From positions 1 to 64,000 of IMG/VR virus record IMGVR_UViG_3300044624_002142: a DNA stretch of 64,000 nucleotides. One strand, written 5' to 3'. This document shows, in pieces, positions 60,632 to 64,000 of this stretch (position 1 is the stretch's first letter; each line of letters begins with the position of its first letter). The notes under the pieces are model-generated. The model saw only the letters and a program-made list of their open reading frames with translations, was not told where the DNA came from and ran no database searches. The position numbers and the translations under genes were made by a program. The DNA is from a virus.

Positions 60632-61470
60632 AAGGTATTATTTTATCAGGCGGTACAGGATCTAGGTTATATCCATTGACAACAGTTGTTAATAAACAAT
60701 TGTTGCCGGTATATGATAAACCGATGATTTATTATCCACTATCAACATTAATTTCTTGTGGAATCAAAGATATTTGCATCATATCATCATATGATTTTCT
60801 TCCATTGTACCAAAAGTTATTTGGTGATGGTGAACATTTAGGATTGAATCTGACCTACAAGGTACAACCAAAACCGGATGGTATTGCACAATCGTTTTTG
60901 ATTGCTGAAGACTTTATTGGTAACGACAGTGTTTGTTTGATTTTGGGTGACAATGTGTTTCACGGATTCAACCGTATGAAGGTCGATTTCACCGGTGCGG
61001 TAATATTTGCTTATAAAGTAAACAATCCTCAAGAATATGGTGTAATTGAGTTTGATTCTAACGGCAAAGCGTTGTCTATTGAAGAGAAACCAAAGATGCC
61101 TAAAAGCAAATATGCGGTTCCTGGCCTATATTTTTACGACAATAATGTAATTGAATATTCTAGAATATTGAAACCTTCCAAACGTGGTGAATATGAGATC
61201 ACCGATATCAACCGTAGATATATGGAAGAGGGGAATTTGAATGTAGTAAAAATGCCAAAAGGTACGGTTTGGTTGGATGCAGGGTCACCAACAACATTGG
61301 GACAAGCAAGTAATTATGTACAGACTGTACAAGACCGTCAAGGATGTAAAATTGCATGTATTGAAGAAGAGTGTTTAAATCAAAAATTTATCGATCAAAC
61401 ACAATTTGTTAAATTGATAGAAAAAACGCCAAAATCGGAATATAGAAATTATTTAGAATCTGTCATATGA
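60628..61470 (+). CDS. rmlA: Glucose-1-phosphate thymidylyltransferase (RmlA/RfbA)
   Basis: 280 residues. Signature GIILSGGTGSRLYPLT (5-18) with KQLLPVYDKPMIYYPLSTL, substrate residues in LILGDNVFHG (about 108), EYGVIEFD, SIEEKPKMPKSKYAVPGLYF (about 155-175), and GTVWLDAGSPTTL (about 213). All are RmlA hallmarks. It makes dTDP-glucose from dTTP and glucose-1-phosphate, the entry to dTDP-6-deoxysugars. It starts a block with an RmlD-like reductase, a C-methyltransferase and RmlB. It is ATGA-coupled to the nucleotide kinase, linking dNTP and sugar-nucleotide supply. Confidence 0.95.
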   Translation: MKGIILSGGTGSRLYPLTTVVNKQLLPVYDKPMIYYPLSTLISCGIKDICIISSYDFLPLYQKLFGDGEHLGLNLTYKVQPKPDGIAQSFLIAEDFIGNDSVCLILGDNVFHGFNRMKVDFTGAVIFAYKVNNPQEYGVIEFDSNGKALSIEEKPKMPKSKYAVPGLYFYDNNVIEYSRILKPSKRGEYEITDINRRYMEEGNLNVVKMPKGTVWLDAGSPTTLGQASNYVQTVQDRQGCKIACIEEECLNQKFIDQTQFVKLIEKTPKSEYRNYLESVI

Positions 61471-61485
61471 TATATATGAACAGTT

Positions 61486-62352
61486 ATGATTTTACTATTA
61501 GGCGCATCTGGTTATATTGGCCACGAATTCAATAAACAATTATTTCAAAACGGTCTTCCAGTTAGAACGTGTTCAACTCCTACCAAGGAGTTGACGTATA
61601 CTCATTTGGATCTGTTACATAAAACATTAAAGTTAACAACTATAGTTAACTGTGCTGGATATACAGGCAAACCAAATGTGGATGCTTGTGAAACTGATAA
61701 ACACAATACCATTTATGGAAACGTTGTAGTTCCAGAGATGTTATCAATATTTTGCCGTAACAACGGAATTTTACTTGGACATGTATCGTCTGGGTGTATT
61801 TATACAGGACGTAGATCAGATGGTACGCCATTCACTGAAAACGACCGTCCAAACTTTAGTTTTGAACAAAACAATTGTAGTTTTTATAGCGGAACTAAAG
61901 CACTTGCTGAGGATGTCATTCGACACAATTGGGGCAATCATTATATTTGGAGACTACGTATTCCATTTGAAGAAAAACACAATCCTCGAAACTATTTGTC
62001 CAAGATGTTGAATTATAAGAAACTTTTGGATGCTGAAAACTCTATATCTAATAAACAAGATTTTGTTAACGCTTGTGTACAAACTCTTGTTAAAAAGGTT
62101 CCATACGGAACATATAATGTTACAAATACTGGTTTTGTGACTACTAAACAAGTTATTGAAAAGATGCAAAAAACAATTGCTAAAGACAAGATCTTTGAGT
62201 TTTTTGACAATGAAGATGACTTTTATAAAACGGCTGTAAAAACACCACGTTCAAACTGTGTGATGAGTAATCAAAAGTTGTTGAATGTGGGAATTAAAAT
62301 GAGAACCGTGGATGAAGCATTGGATAATTGTTTAGAAAATTGGAAAGAATAA
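61486..62352 (+). CDS. RmlD-like NAD(P)-dependent sugar reductase/epimerase (extended SDR)
   Basis: 288 residues. Rossmann loop LLGASGYIGHEF (4-14), VNCAGYTGKPNVDACE (about 60-75), HVSSGCIYTGRRSDGTPFTE (Ser of the catalytic triad, about 100) and YSGTKALAEDVI with Tyr-x3-Lys (about 134). It resembles dTDP-4-dehydrorhamnose reductase (RmlD) in length and order, but UDP/CDP-sugar reductases look alike. It lies between rmlA and a C-methyltransferase gene and probably finishes the deoxysugar made by them. Confidence 0.8.
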   Translation: MILLLGASGYIGHEFNKQLFQNGLPVRTCSTPTKELTYTHLDLLHKTLKLTTIVNCAGYTGKPNVDACETDKHNTIYGNVVVPEMLSIFCRNNGILLGHVSSGCIYTGRRSDGTPFTENDRPNFSFEQNNCSFYSGTKALAEDVIRHNWGNHYIWRLRIPFEEKHNPRNYLSKMLNYKKLLDAENSISNKQDFVNACVQTLVKKVPYGTYNVTNTGFVTTKQVIEKMQKTIAKDKIFEFFDNEDDFYKTAVKTPRSNCVMSNQKLLNVGIKMRTVDEALDNCLENWKE

Positions 62353-62353
62353 T

Positions 62354-63613
62354 ATGAAATACACTGAAAAAGTTAAAAGTTGTAGAGTATCAAATGACCC
62401 ATTGGTTTCATTGTTTACTTTAGGCGATTTGTTTATATCAAACTTTCTCAAGGACCAACCATCGGATGACTATAGGTCGGAAATGAAATTGATGTATTCT
62501 CCTACATCAAAGTTGGTTCAGTTGGAACAAGGCGCAGATCCTAACAAAATGTATGGCCAATATTGGTACCGTTCCGGTACGAATCAGACGATGCGTAATC
62601 AACTTAAGAACGTGGTTGATAGTTGTATGATGGTTCATACTCCAACTGATAATCCACTATGGTTAGATATTGCGTGTAATGATGGAACATTGTTGAGTTA
62701 TGTACCATCACCATATTCACGTTTGGGTATTGATCCCGCCGACGATTCTTATACCAAAGAAAGTGTTAAATTTGCTGATCAAGTAGTTCAGGAGTATTTT
62801 TCAAAGAATACGTTTGATCGAAGTATTTTTAAAGGACGAAAGTGTGATGTGATTACATGTATCGCAATGTTTTATGATCTTCCGGATCCAGTTGCTTTTC
62901 TAAATGATGTATATGATGTGTTACACGATGAAGGTTTGTTTGTAGTACAAATGAGTTATACGCCGTTGATGGTTCAACAAATGGCATTTGACAATATTTG
63001 TCATGAACATTTGATGTATTACTCGTTACATTCATTTAAACATGTTATAGAAAAAGCCAAGTTTAAGATTGTAGATTGTGAGTTGAATGATGTTAATGGT
63101 GGATCTTTCCGAGTATACTTACAGAAAGATATTGCTAAGGTTACATCATTTGCAACTGCTCCATACCGTGATGTTGCACGTTATCGTATTAACTCTACTT
63201 TGGAGTATGAAAACAAGATTGGAGCAAATACAGTTGAGTTTTATATGAATTTCTATAAGAAACTTCAGGAGTTGAAGGAAAAAACATATAACTTTATCAA
63301 ACAAGAAAAAGAAAAGGGTAAGAGCATTTGGGTCTATGGCGCATCAACCAAGGGAAATACTCTTCTTCAATATTTTGGATTGGATAAGACTTTGATTGAT
63401 GGTGCAGCAGAACGTAGTCCATATAAGTTTGGACTAAAGACTGTGGGAACTGATATTACAATTTATTCCGAACAAGATATGAGAAAGGCTAACCCAGATT
63501 ATCTTTTGATATTGCCATGGCATTTCATTGATGAATTCAAGAGACGTGAGGCTCCATATCTAATGAGTGGAGGTCATTTTATTGTACCTTGTCCTGTATT
63601 TGAAATTGTATGA
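62354..63613 (+). CDS. Sugar-nucleotide C-methyltransferase-like protein (EvaC/TylC3/NovU type)
   Basis: 419 residues. SAM-binding core WLDIACNDGTLLSYVPSPYS with GID (about 120-140), ITCIAMFYDLPDPVAFLNDV (about 185), the family mark NICHEHLMYYSLHSF (about 220; HEH-x2-Y), NGGSFRVYL, and a C-terminal SIWVYGASTKGNTLLQYFG (about 330) with an AAERSPYKFGLKTVGT block, as in TDP-sugar C-methyltransferases. The N-terminal zinc domain is degenerate: only one of the usual four Cys is kept (SCRVSNDPL). Suggests a branched, C-methylated dTDP-sugar. ATGA-coupled to rmlB. Confidence 0.8.
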   Translation: MKYTEKVKSCRVSNDPLVSLFTLGDLFISNFLKDQPSDDYRSEMKLMYSPTSKLVQLEQGADPNKMYGQYWYRSGTNQTMRNQLKNVVDSCMMVHTPTDNPLWLDIACNDGTLLSYVPSPYSRLGIDPADDSYTKESVKFADQVVQEYFSKNTFDRSIFKGRKCDVITCIAMFYDLPDPVAFLNDVYDVLHDEGLFVVQMSYTPLMVQQMAFDNICHEHLMYYSLHSFKHVIEKAKFKIVDCELNDVNGGSFRVYLQKDIAKVTSFATAPYRDVARYRINSTLEYENKIGANTVEFYMNFYKKLQELKEKTYNFIKQEKEKGKSIWVYGASTKGNTLLQYFGLDKTLIDGAAERSPYKFGLKTVGTDITIYSEQDMRKANPDYLLILPWHFIDEFKRREAPYLMSGGHFIVPCPVFEIV

Positions 63614-64000
63614 CTAAAAAAAACATATTAGTCACAGGTGGATGTGGTTTTATTGGATCACATTTTGTTGAAAAGTTAATAAACAACCCAGACATTGGGT
63701 GTATTGTTAATTTTGATAAAATGACATATGCTGCTAATCGTGAATTGGAATTTCATAAAGACGAACGATACAAACATTACATTGTTGATATCAACGACAG
63801 TGTTGCTGTTTATAATGCGTTAAAGGAACATCAAATTACACATGTAGTACACTTTGCTGCTGAAAGTCACGTTGATAATTCAATTTACTCTCCTGATGCT
63901 TTCGTTGAAACAAACGTTGTTGGGACATTTAATTTGATGAAAGCTGCATTTGATTATGATAAACTTGAAAAGTTTATTCATATTTCAACTGATGAAGTAT
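63610..64000 (+). CDS. rmlB: dTDP-glucose 4,6-dehydratase, 3'-truncated by window edge (RmlB)
   Basis: 130 codons seen. NILVTGGCGFIGSHFVEKLI (Rossmann loop Gly-x2-Gly-x2-Gly), VNFDKMTYAANRELEF (RmlB-specific DK-x-TYA), VVHFAAESHVDNSIYSP, FVETNVVGTFNLMKAA and HISTDEV run exactly as in RmlB. The ATG overlaps the preceding stop. It converts dTDP-glucose to the 4-keto-6-deoxy intermediate that the C-methyltransferase and the reductase would use. Catalytic Tyr/Lys lie beyond the window. Confidence 0.93.
   Translation, partial: MTKKNILVTGGCGFIGSHFVEKLINNPDIGCIVNFDKMTYAANRELEFHKDERYKHYIVDINDSVAVYNALKEHQITHVVHFAAESHVDNSIYSPDAFVETNVVGTFNLMKAAFDYDKLEKFIHISTDEV

Overview
The window reads as part of the genome of a large, strictly virulent-looking, T4-like contractile-tailed bacteriophage (myovirus). 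Direct evidence is a gp18-type tail sheath, a gp19-type tail tube, a gp26-type baseplate hub protein, a tape measure protein and LysM/baseplate genes, next to a T4-style replication and nucleotide set (gp32-like SSB, RecA/UvsX, FEN-type 5' nuclease, DnaB-type helicase, NrdA/NrdB, gp62-like clamp loader subunit, dNMP kinase, a short family-A polymerase). Every gene is on the + strand, genes are tightly packed with many ATGA/TAATG overlaps, and the DNA outside the repeat gene is AT-rich. There is no integrase, no rRNA and no tRNA that I can see. The host is not identifiable; the heptosyltransferase and deoxysugar genes fit a Gram-negative host, which is inference.

Layout. 1-15828: the 3' part (5275 codons, 5' end outside the window) of one gigantic collagen-like fibre gene made mostly of Gly-Thr-Ser triplets, interrupted by five globular inserts and ended by a globular tip. 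15888-20419: two large multidomain glycosyltransferases, the second carrying a C-terminal half that closely resembles TibC/Aah autotransporter protein O-heptosyltransferases. 20639-38295: tail module, invaded by a homing-endonuclease-like gene (24072-25859), with a probable frameshift-expressed extension behind the gp26-like gene. 38329-42426: short family-A polymerase and unknown proteins. 42538-50657: SSB, RecA, 5' nuclease, helicase, ribonucleotide reductase. 50746-59519: accessory genes including a secreted Val/Pro/Tyr/His-rich peptide, a MoxR-type AAA+ ATPase paired with a VWA protein that also has an HEXXH motif, a DruA/DUF4338-like protein, two small virion-like proteins and a UV damage endonuclease. 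59461-64000: gp62-like subunit, dNMP kinase, then a dTDP-deoxysugar operon (RmlA, RmlD-like reductase, C-methyltransferase, start of RmlB).

The most interesting reading is that three separated parts of the window form one system: a Thr/Ser-saturated collagen-like fibre (acceptor), adjacent protein/sugar glycosyltransferases (including a protein O-heptosyltransferase type), and a dTDP-sugar pathway (donor). That would be a phage that builds and O-glycosylates its own very long collagen-like fibre, analogous in logic to glycosylated BclA filaments of Bacillus spores. It is an inference, but each part is visible.

Regulatory signals fall in two classes: a recurrent TATTTATA element 4-58 nt upstream of structural and accessory genes (candidate late promoter, often so close that transcripts would be leaderless), and TTGACT-N16/17-TAnnnT sigma70-like promoters before replication and accessory genes. 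Clear Shine-Dalgarno sites are rare. Five intrinsic terminators are visible; two with nearly the same stem bracket the homing-endonuclease-like gene.
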